Shown piece after piece: positions 47,545-59,700 of a stretch of DNA of 64,000 nt; position 1 is the first letter of the stretch; every line of letters starts with the position of its first letter. A model generated the notes under the pieces. It was not told the origin of the DNA. It did no database searches and worked only from the letters and a program-made list of their open reading frames with translations. The stretch is from Lachancea thermotolerans CBS 6340 (lineage: Eukaryota; Ascomycota; Saccharomycetes; Saccharomycetales; Saccharomycetaceae), in assembly GCF_000142805.1 (NCBI RefSeq), contig NC_013079.1, forward strand, positions 124,001 to 188,000, given 5' to 3'. Position numbers and translations under genes: made by a program.

Positions 47545-49581
47545 ATGATTACCACGTCAATCGAGAGACCCACCACTACTGTGTTCTTGGCACCTCCCAG
47601 GATTTTCCGCAGAGCTGACAGCTCCACCAACTCCGGCTCATCTACCTCTGAATCGTCTTCGAAGGCGTCATCAACGAAATGCGGTAACGGCTCAAAGTGT
47701 ACTTTGCCGGCAGACCGCACAGAATCTGCGACGGTCGCTGTAGCAGTTGTGGTGCCGGTCGTGGTGGTGATTTTGGTGCTTGGCTTCGTACTTTGGAAAG
47801 TTTGGAGAAGAAGCAGGAAAGAAGCCATGGAAGACAATGACCCAGACTTCGATGGCGACGGTGAATACATGCCCGCCGCCAATGCTGGATACGAGCTGAA
47901 GGAGAACAGCGTGCCGACTTCTGGCAGTAATTTCGATGACTACGAATTTAAAAGCCAAGGATATCCGGCAGATGCCGGGTACGCGGGCTCTAACTACTAT
48001 AAGCCCCCTATCGTGGACCCTTTCCAACTACCAATGAGCGATGACGCAGGCGACCTGAGGACTTTCGCGCGGTCTATCCAAAACAACGAGTTTGATGGGT
48101 ACAGACTAGCTTCTCATAGTGCTAGTGAGCTCTCTCTTTCAAACCCAACCGGCGGGTTTCACAGACCCCAAACCTTTATTCAACAGGGGCGTTCAGGCTC
48201 TTTTACCAGCAGTAATCTAATGTCCGTTGAATCTGCTGACAACGTGGCGAGGATTAACGATGGGCACATACAAGACAGTATGCCGCAAGCGACACAAGCA
48301 GAAGAAATGGCTAGCGGGGAATCAGGTGAGTATGCTTCAGATGTCGAAAACAGCCCTATCAAAAATGCGCGCGCTGAAGTCGCACAAGGCTATATAGGTG
48401 ACTCTGCGGGGCTGGATCCAGAAAAAAGCTTCAAAGGGAGCGCATCCATTGAAAATGACAAGGCTTCTTCGAACCAGAGCTTTGTTGATGCATGTTTGAA
48501 TGTGAGCAAGACTGGAATGGAAAAGGGTTCTGAGTATGACGACGATTATGAAATACACAACTCAAAGGAGGAAGAAAACATCAAAAGGATGAAGAGCATA
48601 TATGAAGTTTACCTTGATAGGAACGGAACTGTTAGAACAGTCAATCCTCCCTCGAAAGAAACCGAAGAAGAACTGGGGGCTCACGAGGAGGGCTTTGCAG
48701 CTTCAGAGTCGCTTCCAGCAGGCGCTTCCTTCCAAATTCATGAAGCAGCTGAGCGCCAAAAACAGCTAGATGCAAGTAACGCTGGAGTTGTGCGCGATGA
48801 GCTGCAACTACCCGGTCAAGGAGAAGAGACGGTTGCTCGTACCAGAGCCGCCTCTTCCATATACTCGGAATTGCCTGCAATGCCTCAACAAACCGCCCAG
48901 GCAAACCAGTACCGCAGACAGGCACCATATGAGCAACCAGCTCAATATGAATACCAGCCTGAGTACTACAATGACCCCAATGCTGTTTACTCATACCAAA
49001 ACCAAGCGTACATGCCTCAGCAATACCACCACCCACAGGCCTTGGAAAATATTGAGGAGCTTCCTAACCCTTCCAGCCTTCCATTCTCCGCAACCACATC
49101 CTCGCTGACTTCTTACAACAAGAAAGCTGGTAGATCATTGACACCCGGCGGTATGCCCGTGTATAATGGCACCAAAGTCAACCCTATCGACCACCCTGAA
49201 CTTTTCTACAGCCAATCGTCGCTAGTGGACGAGCAACCTGCGTACGCGCAACAAACTCCAAGTCAAGGTCAGGTTCTGCCACACCATCTGAGACAGAGTG
49301 TCGTGATGACCAACCCAGCGCAGCTCTCGCACCCTACTCTCTTTAAGCCTGCTGGATCTTTCAGAAACTTCAGCGCGGCGAATTCGAGGAACAACAGTAT
49401 GACGTCTCAGCACAGCGTTCAACAGCACCAAACCCAACTGGCACACCAGAGGGTGAGCGGTATCTTGGACGATCATGACACTGTCCAGCCTCCGAGACTG
49501 GGGGGGATTCTACCTCACAGCGGGTCGCATGATGACTTACGGAGACAGCTGGGTTCTTCAGACAACTACAACGTCTCCTGA
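47545..49581 (+). CDS. SKG6: Bud-neck membrane protein Tos2/Skg6
   Basis: Tos2 and Skg6 are paralogous single-span proteins that help anchor Cdc24 and localise to polarised growth sites and the bud neck. The start is the first ATG (MITTSIERPTTTVFLAPP); the frame begins two codons earlier with GTG. The 678-residue product has a short Ser/Thr-rich extracellular part, one membrane span (about residues 64-88, TVAVAVVVPVVVVILVLGFV), a basic stop-transfer WKVWRRSRK, then the family signature NDPDFDGDGEYMP and a long disordered cytoplasmic tail. Tail blocks include RMKSIYEVYLDRNG and AASSIYSELPAMP, and a Tyr/Gln-rich patch. It is the single counterpart of SKG6 (YHR149C) and TOS2 (YGR221C); either symbol could apply. 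Confidence 0.92.
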   Translation: MITTSIERPTTTVFLAPPRIFRRADSSTNSGSSTSESSSKASSTKCGNGSKCTLPADRTESATVAVAVVVPVVVVILVLGFVLWKVWRRSRKEAMEDNDPDFDGDGEYMPAANAGYELKENSVPTSGSNFDDYEFKSQGYPADAGYAGSNYYKPPIVDPFQLPMSDDAGDLRTFARSIQNNEFDGYRLASHSASELSLSNPTGGFHRPQTFIQQGRSGSFTSSNLMSVESADNVARINDGHIQDSMPQATQAEEMASGESGEYASDVENSPIKNARAEVAQGYIGDSAGLDPEKSFKGSASIENDKASSNQSFVDACLNVSKTGMEKGSEYDDDYEIHNSKEEENIKRMKSIYEVYLDRNGTVRTVNPPSKETEEELGAHEEGFAASESLPAGASFQIHEAAERQKQLDASNAGVVRDELQLPGQGEETVARTRAASSIYSELPAMPQQTAQANQYRRQAPYEQPAQYEYQPEYYNDPNAVYSYQNQAYMPQQYHHPQALENIEELPNPSSLPFSATTSSLTSYNKKAGRSLTPGGMPVYNGTKVNPIDHPELFYSQSSLVDEQPAYAQQTPSQGQVLPHHLRQSVVMTNPAQLSHPTLFKPAGSFRNFSAANSRNNSMTSQHSVQQHQTQLAHQRVSGILDDHDTVQPPRLGGILPHSGSHDDLRRQLGSSDNYNVS

Positions 49582-49707
49582 TGAGGCACTGGGTTAAAGG
49601 TTGATGTTTCGGTTTGTAAAGGATTTAAGTGATTGTACATAGCATTATATTATATATTGTCCATGAATGCGCGATGCAGTTGAATTTCCCGGAGCGCGTT
49701 TTCGGCT

Positions 49708-50259
49708 CTATGCAAAATCGAAGTCGTCGATCTGGTTCCTGTACCTGAGGATGGTTTTCTTGATCTTGGAGCTGTCGACCCACGTTACGTAGTCCTCCAT
49801 GCTGCGGGTGACGAGGTATGCCGGGTCAGTTATGAGGTTGGGCCCCACTCTAATATGACCCTGCTCGATGAACTTCACAGCATCTGATAGAGTCTCCGCC
49901 ATCTTCAAGCGGTGCATTATCACGGGAAGGCGCCTTCTGCAGATGGCACTGACGGTGACTTTGTTTTCGAGATCTGAGATTTTCGACTTGGTCGTCAGGA
50001 TGCCCATGGCGTACAACTTTTCGAGTAGGAGCTGTTCGTGCTTGATCCTGAACGCATCCGATGGTGGCAGAAGCGACAATTTGTGAGAGAGCCGGCGCAC
50101 GTCACCGCACAGCTTATTGTACTTGTGGTAGTCTTCTCTGTTCTGGATGTGATACGTACGCATCACCTGCGTGTCCCTGTGGCCCTGGTCCTGCTTCCAG
50201 TCGAGGAAGTCGACCTTCTTCAGCAGCTTTTGCTCATGGTGCTTGAGTTTTCTAACCAT
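49708..50259 (-). CDS. IMP3: U3 snoRNP protein Imp3
   Basis: Imp3 (YHR148W) is an S4-domain protein of the SSU processome that promotes pairing of U3 snoRNA with pre-18S rRNA in the nucleolus. The 183-residue product equals the S. cerevisiae length and is near-identical in blocks: [40 protein letters not shown], then the S4 domain (about 107-170) [20 protein letters not shown] and [20 protein letters not shown]. Paired PAC and RRPE elements in its promoter fit the ribosome-biogenesis regulon. Confidence 0.98.
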   Translation of the reverse strand: MVRKLKHHEQKLLKKVDFLDWKQDQGHRDTQVMRTYHIQNREDYHKYNKLCGDVRRLSHKLSLLPPSDAFRIKHEQLLLEKLYAMGILTTKSKISDLENKVTVSAICRRRLPVIMHRLKMAETLSDAVKFIEQGHIRVGPNLITDPAYLVTRSMEDYVTWVDSSKIKKTILRYRNQIDDFDFA

Positions 50260-50316
50260 TTTTGATCTAGGAGCTTGTGGTTATTTAGTTGTGCGGAAGC
50301 TGGTTGACAAGACCTA

Positions 50317-50326
50317 GCGATGAGCT
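50317..50326. promoter_or_regulatory. PAC element upstream of IMP3
   Basis: GCGATGAGCT is a full match to the PAC motif bound by Dot6/Tod6, about 60 bases upstream of the IMP3 ATG. Confidence 0.75.
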
Positions 50327-50364
50327 GTGATGGTTAAATGCATTTGACATTATTAGGATGCTTC

Positions 50365-50374
50365 GAAAATTTTC
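50365..50374. promoter_or_regulatory. RRPE element upstream of IMP3
   Basis: GAAAATTTTC contains the rRNA-processing element core AAAATTTT (Stb3-bound in S. cerevisiae), about 105 bases upstream of the IMP3 ATG and some 40 bases beyond the PAC site, the usual order for this pair. Confidence 0.65.
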
Positions 50375-50933
50375 AGGTTTCGTCATTAATGATGGTGTAT
50401 GATCTACAGAGTATTAGCCATCGCTAGAGCGTTAGACTCTGAACCTGCAACTAACCTGTACCCTACTAGCCGATTGTGTGTTGGTTTGTGCTTGCAATGA
50501 ATTATAGCTCCCTAGCAAGTGCTCCCGGCACTCTCAGTCTGCCTCAAAAACGACATTAAGAACTTTGGGCAAGCTTGGATCTTGCCGAGCGCAACAAGGC
50601 TGCTTGAACGCTTCCGCTAAAGGGAACAATCAGGAGGCTTCTCTCACCCTTGAAAGCTGGGAGCTGTCTATCTGCATCGAAGCTTGGCGTTGAGAGCCCT
50701 CTCGCCAAAAGTGGAAATGTCATTACCTTTCCTGGGACTGTTCCAGATGGGGAAAGTCAGCACAGGTTCCTTATCTAGTAACAGCCACCGAAACGGATCT
50801 CCTTCCATATCTGGACCTACTACCTTGTTGGGATGGCTTACACGTGATCTTCCCCGGAACTGTAAAAATTTGAGACCTTCACAAGCTAGCAAAATCATCG
50901 TGAACAAGCGCCAAACAGAGCGCTCTAGCCAGT

Positions 50934-51611
50934 ATGATCGGCGGCTGCAGTGGTTTCAAAGCATTGGGTAATGCTCTCTCGAGAAGATGTTTTAGTCAGT
51001 CGCGCACCGCGTGGTCGCACATAGGATCGCTGCCTGTGTACACAACGCGGGACACTAAATTCGAGATCGGCGAGCTGAAACCGGCGTATGTGATAAGAAA
51101 GGGCAACAAGTCTCTGAAGCTCTCACAGATATACTCTGTAACCGGACCGCGTGGCTCGCTGTCCATGCGGGTGCCGGAGTTTGTGTCCGTGGACCAAGAC
51201 GCGGAGAACGGGAAGCTCACGGTGTCTGTGCGGGACGAAAGCGACAAGATTCAAAAGTCACTATGGGGAACCGTACGGAGCCATCTGCACAACCACATTG
51301 TCGGCGTCAATGAAGGCCACATGGCCGTGCTCAGATTCGTCGGTACAGGCTACCGGGCGCAGCTCGAGCAGGACGGCAAGTTTGTCAGTGTCAAGGTCGG
51401 TGCGTCGATCATGCAGGGCCTCCCTGTGCCAGAGGGCATTACTGTGAAATCACCCGCCCCGACATCACTAATCGTTGAAGGCTGCGACAAACAGCAGGTT
51501 TACCTGTTCGCGGCCAACCTGCGCAAATTCCACCCTCCAGAGCCCTACAAGGGCAAGGGGATTTACATCAATGATGAAAAGATCACCCTCAAGGACAAGA
51601 AGATCAAATAA
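50934..51611 (+). CDS. MRPL6: Mitochondrial large-subunit ribosomal protein uL6m
   Basis: This is the mitochondrial homologue of bacterial L6 (YHR147C). The 225-residue product (214 in S. cerevisiae) begins with a basic, Arg/Ser-rich presequence ([20 protein letters not shown]) typical of matrix import. The mature part has both L6 domains: [40 protein letters not shown], then [20 protein letters not shown] and the C-terminal [20 protein letters not shown]. It is followed in tandem by MRPL9, whose promoter fills the 199-base gap. Confidence 0.97.
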   Translation: MIGGCSGFKALGNALSRRCFSQSRTAWSHIGSLPVYTTRDTKFEIGELKPAYVIRKGNKSLKLSQIYSVTGPRGSLSMRVPEFVSVDQDAENGKLTVSVRDESDKIQKSLWGTVRSHLHNHIVGVNEGHMAVLRFVGTGYRAQLEQDGKFVSVKVGASIMQGLPVPEGITVKSPAPTSLIVEGCDKQQVYLFAANLRKFHPPEPYKGKGIYINDEKITLKDKKIK

Positions 51612-51667
51612 GCGCCATAGCACTGCCCCTGTACATAGAAGCCCGACCTGTATTTAGCTGAGATTAG

Positions 51668-51740
51668 ATCACGTGGGCATTGCCACAAATAGCACTATTC
51701 ACGAACAAATTTAGCCAGATTCCAGCAAGTAAAAAATTTT
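51668..51740 (+). promoter_or_regulatory. ATCACGTG and AAAATTTT upstream of MRPL9
   Basis: ATCACGTG (51668-51675) is a Cbf1-type site and AAAATTTT (51733-51740) matches the AATTTT element reported upstream of mitochondrial ribosomal genes in yeasts outside the whole-genome-duplication clade. The MRPL9 ATG is 70 bases further on. Confidence 0.5.
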
Positions 51741-51810
51741 GGTAGGTACAGGATGAGCGCAGCGGTCGAGCCAGCAGCATCCGGAGCGAACCTAAAGAAG
51801 CGGGCTTGAG

Positions 51811-52617
51811 ATGAGTTCCTTGGTTTCTAGATTGTTCAAAAGCCAGGTGCGCTTTTCGAGTGCAAAAGCCTCGCTCGTCGCACCCTCCGTCGTTAACACA
51901 ATTCAATCATCGGCGCCCGTGATCAATCACTGCCCAGAACAAGCACAATCAAGAAAAAGGTTGCCCAACAGATGTGGAGCCCTAAGCTTAAAGAGAGGAA
52001 TGATACCCTATTTTGATGAGGCTAGCGGAAACAGAGTCGCTGCTACCGTGTTGGAACTAAACAACGTAGAGGTTATCATGCACAGAAATCTCAAAGACAA
52101 CGGGTACTTCGCGTGCCAAGTTGGATTCGGCAGCAAGCATCCATCCAAGGTTTCAAGGCAGATGCTGGGTCACTTTGCGTCGAAAATCGTGAACCCAAAG
52201 GAGAAAGTCGTCGAGTTCCGCGTCAAAGACCAGTCTGGGCTGCTTCCCCTCGGTACCCTGATAAAGCCTTCTTTCTTTATGCCGGGCCAATATGTTGATC
52301 TTAGGTCCATTAGCAAGGGCAAAGGTTTCGCTGGTGTCATGAAACGCTACAACTTCAAAGGTCTAAAGGCGTCGCATGGTGTTTCTGTTTCTCATAGAAA
52401 AGGTGGTTCGTACGGTCAAAATCAAACGCCCGGTCGTGTGCTTCCAGGGAAGAAAATGCCGGGCCATATGGGTGTACAGCAGGTCACCATTCAAAACTCC
52501 CAGATCCTGAAAGTTGACGATGAAAACGGTGTTGTAATTGTCAAGGGCTCAGTGGCTGGTCCAAAGGGTGGCTTTGTTAGAATTCAAGATGCTATCAAGA
52601 AGGCCCCTAAATTCTAG
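51811..52617 (+). CDS. MRPL9: Mitochondrial large-subunit ribosomal protein uL3m
   Basis: This is the mitochondrial homologue of bacterial L3 (YGR220C). The 268-residue product is one residue off the S. cerevisiae length. A presequence ([20 protein letters not shown]) is followed by the L3 fold: [80 protein letters not shown], then the signature [20 protein letters not shown]. In S. cerevisiae MRPL6 and MRPL9 lie on chromosomes VIII and VII; here they are neighbours. Confidence 0.97.
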   Translation: MSSLVSRLFKSQVRFSSAKASLVAPSVVNTIQSSAPVINHCPEQAQSRKRLPNRCGALSLKRGMIPYFDEASGNRVAATVLELNNVEVIMHRNLKDNGYFACQVGFGSKHPSKVSRQMLGHFASKIVNPKEKVVEFRVKDQSGLLPLGTLIKPSFFMPGQYVDLRSISKGKGFAGVMKRYNFKGLKASHGVSVSHRKGGSYGQNQTPGRVLPGKKMPGHMGVQQVTIQNSQILKVDDENGVVIVKGSVAGPKGGFVRIQDAIKKAPKF

Positions 52618-52823
52618 CTTCTACCCTATGCTCAGTTGCAAAGTCTCATTCATAAATCGTGTATATAGGCATTTAATAAAAGATCGCACATGAATAATCT
52701 CTGCAACTGGGCACTTAATGACGTGAAGTTATGCGAGATGTATTTTTTGATTTTTAATTAACTTTTGAAACAGATGTCACCGAAATATATAATATTGTTT
52801 AAAAACATAAACCTGCTAGCAGA

Positions 52824-55800
52824 TCAGTCTTCAAGTTCGGATGGTTTCAACAAACCGCCAACTGCGGCAGCTCTCTCCTTCTCCATCCTTGTTTTTTCTT
52901 CCAGTGCCCTTTCTTTATCCTCAGCGAACAAATAGTCGGTAGGATCGCCGCCAAATTCTTTAATTTGCACGAGGAAGTCTCTCAGAGTAGCAGAAAACTT
53001 CGCAGGGTCTTGGTATTGTTTGATCAGCGCGCTGATGAAGCTTGTCACTTGCTCTTGACTTAAATGCGGGAAAGCGCCGTTCAGCATCCCCGCCAGATAA
53101 TTCGCAAGGTATAACTGATTAGTAGTTCCTTCGGGAACATCGCCTGGTTGATATAATGGGACCGCGATTTTGTTTTCTTGCACCAAGGAGATTAGCCTCA
53201 TTAGCAATAGCGATTGCTTCGAGAACCCAGACTTGTGGTCAGAGTCAGTTAGAACATAGAAGGTTTCGCTTATGAAAGTGAAGTAGAAGTTTTCATAAAA
53301 TGCATTAGAGAACGGCGTTGAGCCCATTGCCTCGATGTTTTTTATTAGGTCCAGGGCCAGTTGCAAGCCGTTGACTTCCACGTCTCTGTTGTTGTGTTTG
53401 AAGGCCCAGCAAATCGCATCCACAAATAGCTTGAAAGCAGCGGAGGGAAGTTCTAGCAATGCATTGAATGACCTGCTGTTTATTTCCTTCAGTAGTCTGT
53501 AGAACTCAACACGGTGTTCGGGGTACTCGGTAAAGTCTTTGTTGATCATGTCCAATGTACATTCGAACACGCTTTGCAGAATCAAGATAACACCACTTGG
53601 AATCATATGGCCAACCTTGTGAACAACCGTGGTCATACAGTTCAAAACTTCGGCATCTCTTGCGTCAGGCACATTGTTCATGTAGTCTTCAAGAACCGCG
53701 TTTAGCAAAGGTTCCACTAAGACTTTGACCACCTCTTCAAGGTTCTTGGCGTGAGAAATGTAAAATTCAACAAGCTTTAAAACTTCCTTCTTGATGGTCC
53801 TTAACCCACGAACCTTAGGCGTCTTGGTGGCAATCAAACCATCTTTAGCAACCTGGACAGAAATCATTGAAGACACTGCCCTGTAGAGTTGAAGCATGTT
53901 GTAGTAAATATGGCCCAACTGAGGGTAGAATTCAGCCCCCATTGTGGAGCATACAGCGACGTTTGTCTTCAGAATGTTGGCAATAATCTTCACAGTTTCG
54001 GGATCCAATAGCAGGTCAGGGTTGGCGGCAGATTGCTCCACAATGGCATCCCATGCCATATTTGGCAGTTGCATCAAATCAGCTAAAAGGCGCTCTCTTT
54101 CAGTGGCGTTTCTTTCATCTGAGATAATTATACCGCATGCTTTGTAAAAAGTATGGACTTGCTGAGGCTGAAGGTCGGCAGTCGTTGACTGGATTTCTCT
54201 AATGATTGTGTGAATAAACGGTTCGGGTTCATTGGGTTGTTGTACTCCGAAATGGTGCTTACACTTTTTAACGATTTTAATGAAAGTGTCACAGGCCATG
54301 TCCTGTACACCCTCGTGAGTTTCATGCATAAATTCGAATAACTTGATAACGACGGTTTTCAAGAATTTCCAGTGAGCCTTAAGGAACCGCGGATATTGGC
54401 CAACGACGTACATGATATTAGAAGCAACGACGGCTTTATTGTCTTTCCCACGCTTCTTTTCAGTCAGCGCCAAGAGGTCTTTAATGACAGTGACGACAAA
54501 CCTCTTTTCAGTCTCTTCGCTCATGGTACCAGAAATTGAACCAATGGCCCAACACAAGGTATTAATATTGTGCCAAGACCACTCAGAGCCATCAATTTGC
54601 CGAGCTAGCTTGTTTATCATGATGTCTTCAGTGTCTACGACATCCAAATGTGTCAGGTACACGAGAACCTCTCTTTCTGACTTGTAAAGTTGAATAGTGT
54701 CAGATTCCTTAACAAATTCTCTGACAATTTCACCTTCGTCGTTCTCCACAATCAAAACCTCTTCTGGTCTGACCATTGATTCGATCACCACCCATCTGAG
54801 CTGGGAGCATATCCCGTCATAAATGTGCTTTTTCAGGGGAAATCTTTTCAGAAACTCAGGGTTAGGAGCACCGCCTGATGAGTTGATCGCTTGTGAACCA
54901 ACTGATAGTTTCAAAAGTGGATTCAGCTCCGCAACGGGAAGCGTCTGAACTTCTTGGAACAAATGAGCGACCAGGTGGTGCCAGTAATCCAGCGTCGTCT
55001 TGAACAGTTCCCGCTCATCAATCTTAGACAGTTGGATCAAGTATTGATGAGCAGTTAACAAAAGCTCTCTAAGCCTTTCATCGCTCTCAAGCAAGGCACG
55101 ATGGCGTGCCAAGTACGTTGTTAAAAGCATGGCGAAGTCTTGTAGGAATGACTGATCTCTTCCGTTTGCAGTCGCGTACGTAGCCTTCAGATCGGCTGTA
55201 ACAGGAACGACGTTGTTCCCAACTTGCTGAAGTGTGTTTTGAAAAAAAAGCACAGTTTGCTCGGCGATCTTGGGGTCATTTTGGGGGATTTCCAAGTTTG
55301 AGATTTCTGTTAAGCATTTTATCGTAACTGCTCTAGTGTCGGAAGACATTAAAAATTTGGTACTCAGTAGGTCCAAAAGATTGGAGTTGTAAATGTAATG
55401 ATAAGGAATCCAATGCAAGTATCTGAGTAAGGACTCCAATGCAGCAAGCACCAGCGAGGTGGTCGATCCGGCGTCCATGACCTGGAAACACAACTTGAAA
55501 ATTTGCTCGAATTCCTTGGACATGGAGGTTTTCAAGTGCAAAGCCTTGGCCTGGGTCATTTGCTCCGCGGAAAAATCGAAGACTTCTTCAGAAAGAAGCT
55601 TGAGAATGACCATGTTGTTTTCACAAACGTTAACGGACGACTGGGAACTCTGCACCAATTCTGGGATGAAGTCGGGCCAGTTCTGCGGCCATTCTTGCTT
55701 TAAAATCTGCACCAACGTCAGATCGGACTTGTTAATTAGGTTTTTTTGGCTCTGGAAAACGGCATCGTCTTGGCACAGCGAAATAATCATCCCCACAATA

Positions 55801-56078
55801 AAATTACGGATCCCTACGCGGTGCTCAGGTGGCAAAAGCTTCCACTTCGTGTTGATCAACTTGTCGAGAATAGAAAGCCCGATGAACTTGGTCTGTGGAT
55901 TCTGGGAAAACTGCAGGATCTGATCCGCCCGCTGCCAAGAGTCAGGGTGGTCCTGGAACTTGGTCAGCACTTCTTGCGCCTGCTTTTGTTGCACACCTGA
56001 GCCCTTGTAGAACGTATCTACTACCTGGTCTAAAGCATTGATGTCCAAATCTTGCGTAAAGTCTAAAATTGACTCCAT
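52824..56078 (-). CDS. CRM1: Exportin Crm1/Xpo1
   Basis: Crm1 (YGR218W) is the karyopherin that exports leucine-rich NES cargoes and pre-60S particles through the nuclear pore with Ran-GTP. The start is the ATG giving [20 protein letters not shown]; seven in-frame codons upstream begin with GTG and are not used. The 1084-residue product has exactly the S. cerevisiae length. Conserved parts are the N-terminal CRIME/importin-beta region ([20 protein letters not shown]), [20 protein letters not shown], the NES-cleft helices ([34 protein letters not shown]), [19 protein letters not shown], and the C-terminus [19 protein letters not shown] ending [11 protein letters not shown]. Confidence 0.98.
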   Translation of the reverse strand: MESILDFTQDLDINALDQVVDTFYKGSGVQQKQAQEVLTKFQDHPDSWQRADQILQFSQNPQTKFIGLSILDKLINTKWKLLPPEHRVGIRNFIVGMIISLCQDDAVFQSQKNLINKSDLTLVQILKQEWPQNWPDFIPELVQSSQSSVNVCENNMVILKLLSEEVFDFSAEQMTQAKALHLKTSMSKEFEQIFKLCFQVMDAGSTTSLVLAALESLLRYLHWIPYHYIYNSNLLDLLSTKFLMSSDTRAVTIKCLTEISNLEIPQNDPKIAEQTVLFFQNTLQQVGNNVVPVTADLKATYATANGRDQSFLQDFAMLLTTYLARHRALLESDERLRELLLTAHQYLIQLSKIDERELFKTTLDYWHHLVAHLFQEVQTLPVAELNPLLKLSVGSQAINSSGGAPNPEFLKRFPLKKHIYDGICSQLRWVVIESMVRPEEVLIVENDEGEIVREFVKESDTIQLYKSEREVLVYLTHLDVVDTEDIMINKLARQIDGSEWSWHNINTLCWAIGSISGTMSEETEKRFVVTVIKDLLALTEKKRGKDNKAVVASNIMYVVGQYPRFLKAHWKFLKTVVIKLFEFMHETHEGVQDMACDTFIKIVKKCKHHFGVQQPNEPEPFIHTIIREIQSTTADLQPQQVHTFYKACGIIISDERNATERERLLADLMQLPNMAWDAIVEQSAANPDLLLDPETVKIIANILKTNVAVCSTMGAEFYPQLGHIYYNMLQLYRAVSSMISVQVAKDGLIATKTPKVRGLRTIKKEVLKLVEFYISHAKNLEEVVKVLVEPLLNAVLEDYMNNVPDARDAEVLNCMTTVVHKVGHMIPSGVILILQSVFECTLDMINKDFTEYPEHRVEFYRLLKEINSRSFNALLELPSAAFKLFVDAICWAFKHNNRDVEVNGLQLALDLIKNIEAMGSTPFSNAFYENFYFTFISETFYVLTDSDHKSGFSKQSLLLMRLISLVQENKIAVPLYQPGDVPEGTTNQLYLANYLAGMLNGAFPHLSQEQVTSFISALIKQYQDPAKFSATLRDFLVQIKEFGGDPTDYLFAEDKERALEEKTRMEKERAAAVGGLLKPSELED

Positions 56079-56743
56079 TGTCGATCGGCCTCTAATCACA
56101 ACTATTTCGTAAAGTTAGCTCAGAACTCTCAGCCTTAAAGTGATCAAAAAAAAACAGGTTTGATGCTGCTCGTTAGGTCACACCTGCGAGGTTCTAAGTA
56201 TTAGAAAGAGCGCTTATTATGCCTTTGCAAATCCAAGGTGAGGGATCTTTCTTTATTTCAAGGAGTGTACTAGAAAAAATTTGTACAAGTGGATGGCAAG
56301 ACCCTCAGTTGCCCGTGGCTCGCGATCAACATTTCTTAATGAAAGGCACATGTTAAAGCTATTTCAGACATTACACAATTGGCACAATAGCACACAAAAC
56401 GCGCCTTGTCTCGTTGATGCGCGGGGGCGTTGTTCCCGACTCTCGCAACTGAAGAGCTGAATGATCTGCACTTCAAGTCAGAGACAGGCCACTGCTCATT
56501 TGTAACGAAATGATTTGAGGCGACGCGCTGAGAATTTTGCTTCGGAGGTATTAGATACTGCTCGTAGCTTGGCTGGGAGCAGTATTGATTTTGTTCGTGT
56601 CAGAACAGGGAGAGTTTTATTCTAGCGTTCGAGACCTGAAAGAAGCATTTGAGCAGAAGTATTGGCCAACTATATATACATACACACATTCGATGCATTG
56701 CTAGAAAGTCATCAAAAGGATGCCAGCCAGGCTCGTGCGAAGA
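56079..56743. other. CRM1 promoter region / CCH1 3' flank
   Basis: About 665 bases between tandem minus-strand genes. No RNA gene, repeat or clear regulatory motif recognised. Confidence 0.4.
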
Positions 56744-59700
56744 TCATGGTATCAACCCTCTTTTGTGAGACTGACTGTCTGAAGACTTGCTACTTCCGCC
56801 TGAATCGCTCTCTGTGTTTTCGCCGTCTTGTTCTGGAGACAAGGAATTAGTGTCTAACAGGTGACCGCCTTGATCAGAGCCCCGTCTCCTTGGGGACCAA
56901 TTGAAGTTACTCACACTGAAATTCAGTTTCGGCGTATCCGGGTGGTCAGAGCTGGTGAGCGCAAGATCAAGGATATTGCGTGGTTGTGGAGTATTCCTGA
57001 AGCCGCCTGCGGCTTTGCTGCGCAAAATCCTTCTTTCTGAAAGGAACTTCCATCTAGTGACCACCATTTCGAGGACATCGACGTTTCTTTCGTTTTCCAG
57101 AAATCTGTCGACCTTGCCCATGACGTAGAGTCTCTTAACGAACTCATCGATCCCTAAGCACTCTTGCGGGTTGTACGCGGTATACAACGGTATCTGCTGT
57201 ACTATCTTGGAAAACTTGACGCCATTGTTGAAAGCGCTCAGATGCCGAGCTTCCTGGATAAATCTGCGGTATTGAGTTTTCCTCTCAATGATTTTTTTTC
57301 TATCAATACTCTCTAGCTCTTTGTTCAATCCGACCAAGTCGACCTCTACGTCGTAGGGGTCGGAAGGATTGACCTTCATGTAGTTTTTGACCAAGTTGCT
57401 GACGGATAGCCTCCCTTCCCAGATTTTATAAGAAAGAAGACCATCGAAAGAGTGCATGAAGCGCGGTAGGAGATTTGTTTCAATCTCTCCAACTCCATCG
57501 GGATCAAATTTCCGCCAGGCATTTCTGAACTTCCTGATTTCGTCTCTGCTTGCAACAGACTTTGAACCTGAGCCAGCATGGTACAAATAACTGAAACTTT
57601 CTAATATCAAAGAAACAAACATGTTCAGAAAAATGTACATGGACAAAATATTCCATGACATTAACAACACATAAGCGTAAGGTTTAGATCCACAATCCGT
57701 TCGCCCTGAAGTTTTATCAACATAACAAAATGGTGACTTCACAGTGAGATCATCCATTATGTAATTCCAGCCTTCGCCAAAACTACAACGGAATAGAACA
57801 ATAAGGCTTTTAATCACGGTTCTGAAGTTTATATTTCCGGTAGTATTGGGCCCCAGTTTTGTTAGGCCAAAGATCTGATTCAGGGCAATCGCGTAGACCA
57901 GAAACAGAATTCCCCAAGTGTAGGTAAGAGACAGTATGGAAGGCAAGCTTGCCATCGCTGTGTTTATCAACTCACTTAAAATATCGTTTTGTTGGATAAC
58001 GAAAAGGAAAATTGCGAGTTGGAACAGATCCCTAACGTTTGTGAAACCAAGCACTATCCCATCCATTCTGGTTTGAGCGACATTAAGACCGAATGACATG
58101 ACGACTACGAAGAACTTGAAAACATCCCATTTCTTGGCGAACCATAAGCGAACGCCTTTTCCGAAAATGTAGAGCCCTTCTTGCATCAAAAAAACCGAGG
58201 AAGAGATGATAAATATCACGTCCTGATAAGTCCCCAAGCCGTTTGCTTCATGATAAGCATAAAGTAGCAAGGTAATGATGTGGAGGTAGAGTACAGCCTG
58301 TAGAAAGAAAGCATACCAGAAGTACGTCTTTTCCACTGCTAGCCTGTAAACAAAGGACCTGAACTTGCTCATCGATAAAACATCCGGGGTAGGTTCAGGC
58401 CTAGCTTGGGATAAAAGCTTCTTGACCTCGAGCCAGGACTTTTCCTCGATCGTGTAGAAAGCGCTACCTGTAGTCCTAGCATGGTTTCGAATAATAAATG
58501 AGATGAATAAGGTTAGAATGAAAACCATACTCAAGAAGTTAAACAAAACGAAGAACGCTCCATTCCCGGGGCTTGCAAATGTCTCCGGCACCGTTCCAAT
58601 TCCAGTGCTTGCCATGCTGTTGCTTAACATATCAACCCAACCTTCTAATGATACGATCTCGTACAACGACCTGAAAGCAGTCGAAAAAGAGTTCATGTAA
58701 AGGTACGGCTGGGAGTACACTCTGGGTGTTAAAATCTCGAAGTCAAAAACTTGGTTACTAAACTCGTTATAACATTGTGAAAGATCCACGCCGTCATTGC
58801 AAACGCCAAAGCGGCCTCTGAAGAGACCTAAACCCCAAACTGCAAAGGGGAATAGTAACGTCAATGATACCATAGCTGCGCCAATGATTTTCCTTATGCC
58901 ATCAAATAGGACTTGGTCGAATGTGGACCTAGCAGTTTTGCTTATCGTTAGGCACCGCAGCGCCCTTAATGCAGTGAGGCCTCTGAAAACTCGTGATAAA
59001 TCATCATCTCGCTTCAATCCTGACACGAAGTCTATCCAAAGTGACAGTAGAACAATGACATCAATACAGTTCCAGGGATTGCGAAGATAAGCATTTGGAG
59101 TGTGAATGACGCCGTCAGCAACTGTTTTAATGAGAAATTCCAAGGAAAAAATAGTGACAAATATAGCATCAGAAATCATCGACCATTTGTTAACGCCAGA
59201 TGCATGATTGATGCGATAGAGCGGAGTAAGTGAACATGAGTAAACTACCATGAGAATTGTGGCTATGGATATGAAGCCCACAAAAACGTCTTTCTTTATA
59301 TGCTTGAAGTAGGAATTGCGATCGTAAGTGTTCGTGTTGTCTCCAAAAAAACGAAACCCATCCGTTCTCTTGCCCACGCAGGGTGTAGTTAAACTTTGAC
59401 AAAATTTGCGAAGAATATGGTTCGGGGGGAAAATGAAATAGGAATTGTTGTACATTGGGTGTTCTTTCAGGTATCGAAGCTTCTCTTCCTCGAATTCGTT
59501 CAGTTTCAAGGTGAATTTTTTGTTTAGACCAACGCTGTCCACTGTCTCAACGTAGACAACTTCGGGCTTTTTGTAAAAGGGATTATTTGCAAACAACTTC
59601 AAAACAGAATAATTGTTCAAAATTCTCTTAATGTTTTTAATGAAGTATGGGACACCTTCTTTTGTTGTCGTATCCTGAGGAGAGTCTTCAAGGATATTGT

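Larger units (their letters stand above)
50260..50933. other. Divergent promoter region, IMP3 / MRPL6
   Basis: About 674 bases. It holds PAC and RRPE on the IMP3 side and CACGTGAT (50841-50848) plus AAAAATTT (50864-50871) on the MRPL6 side. Overlapping short frames on both strands in the right half are not convincing genes. Confidence 0.45.

Noticed and set aside
50421-50470. tRNA-like sequence (GCTAGAGC followed by TTAGACTCTGAACC)
   Set aside because: Looks like a D-arm and anticodon loop, but the anticodon stem does not pair and there is no box B or acceptor stem.
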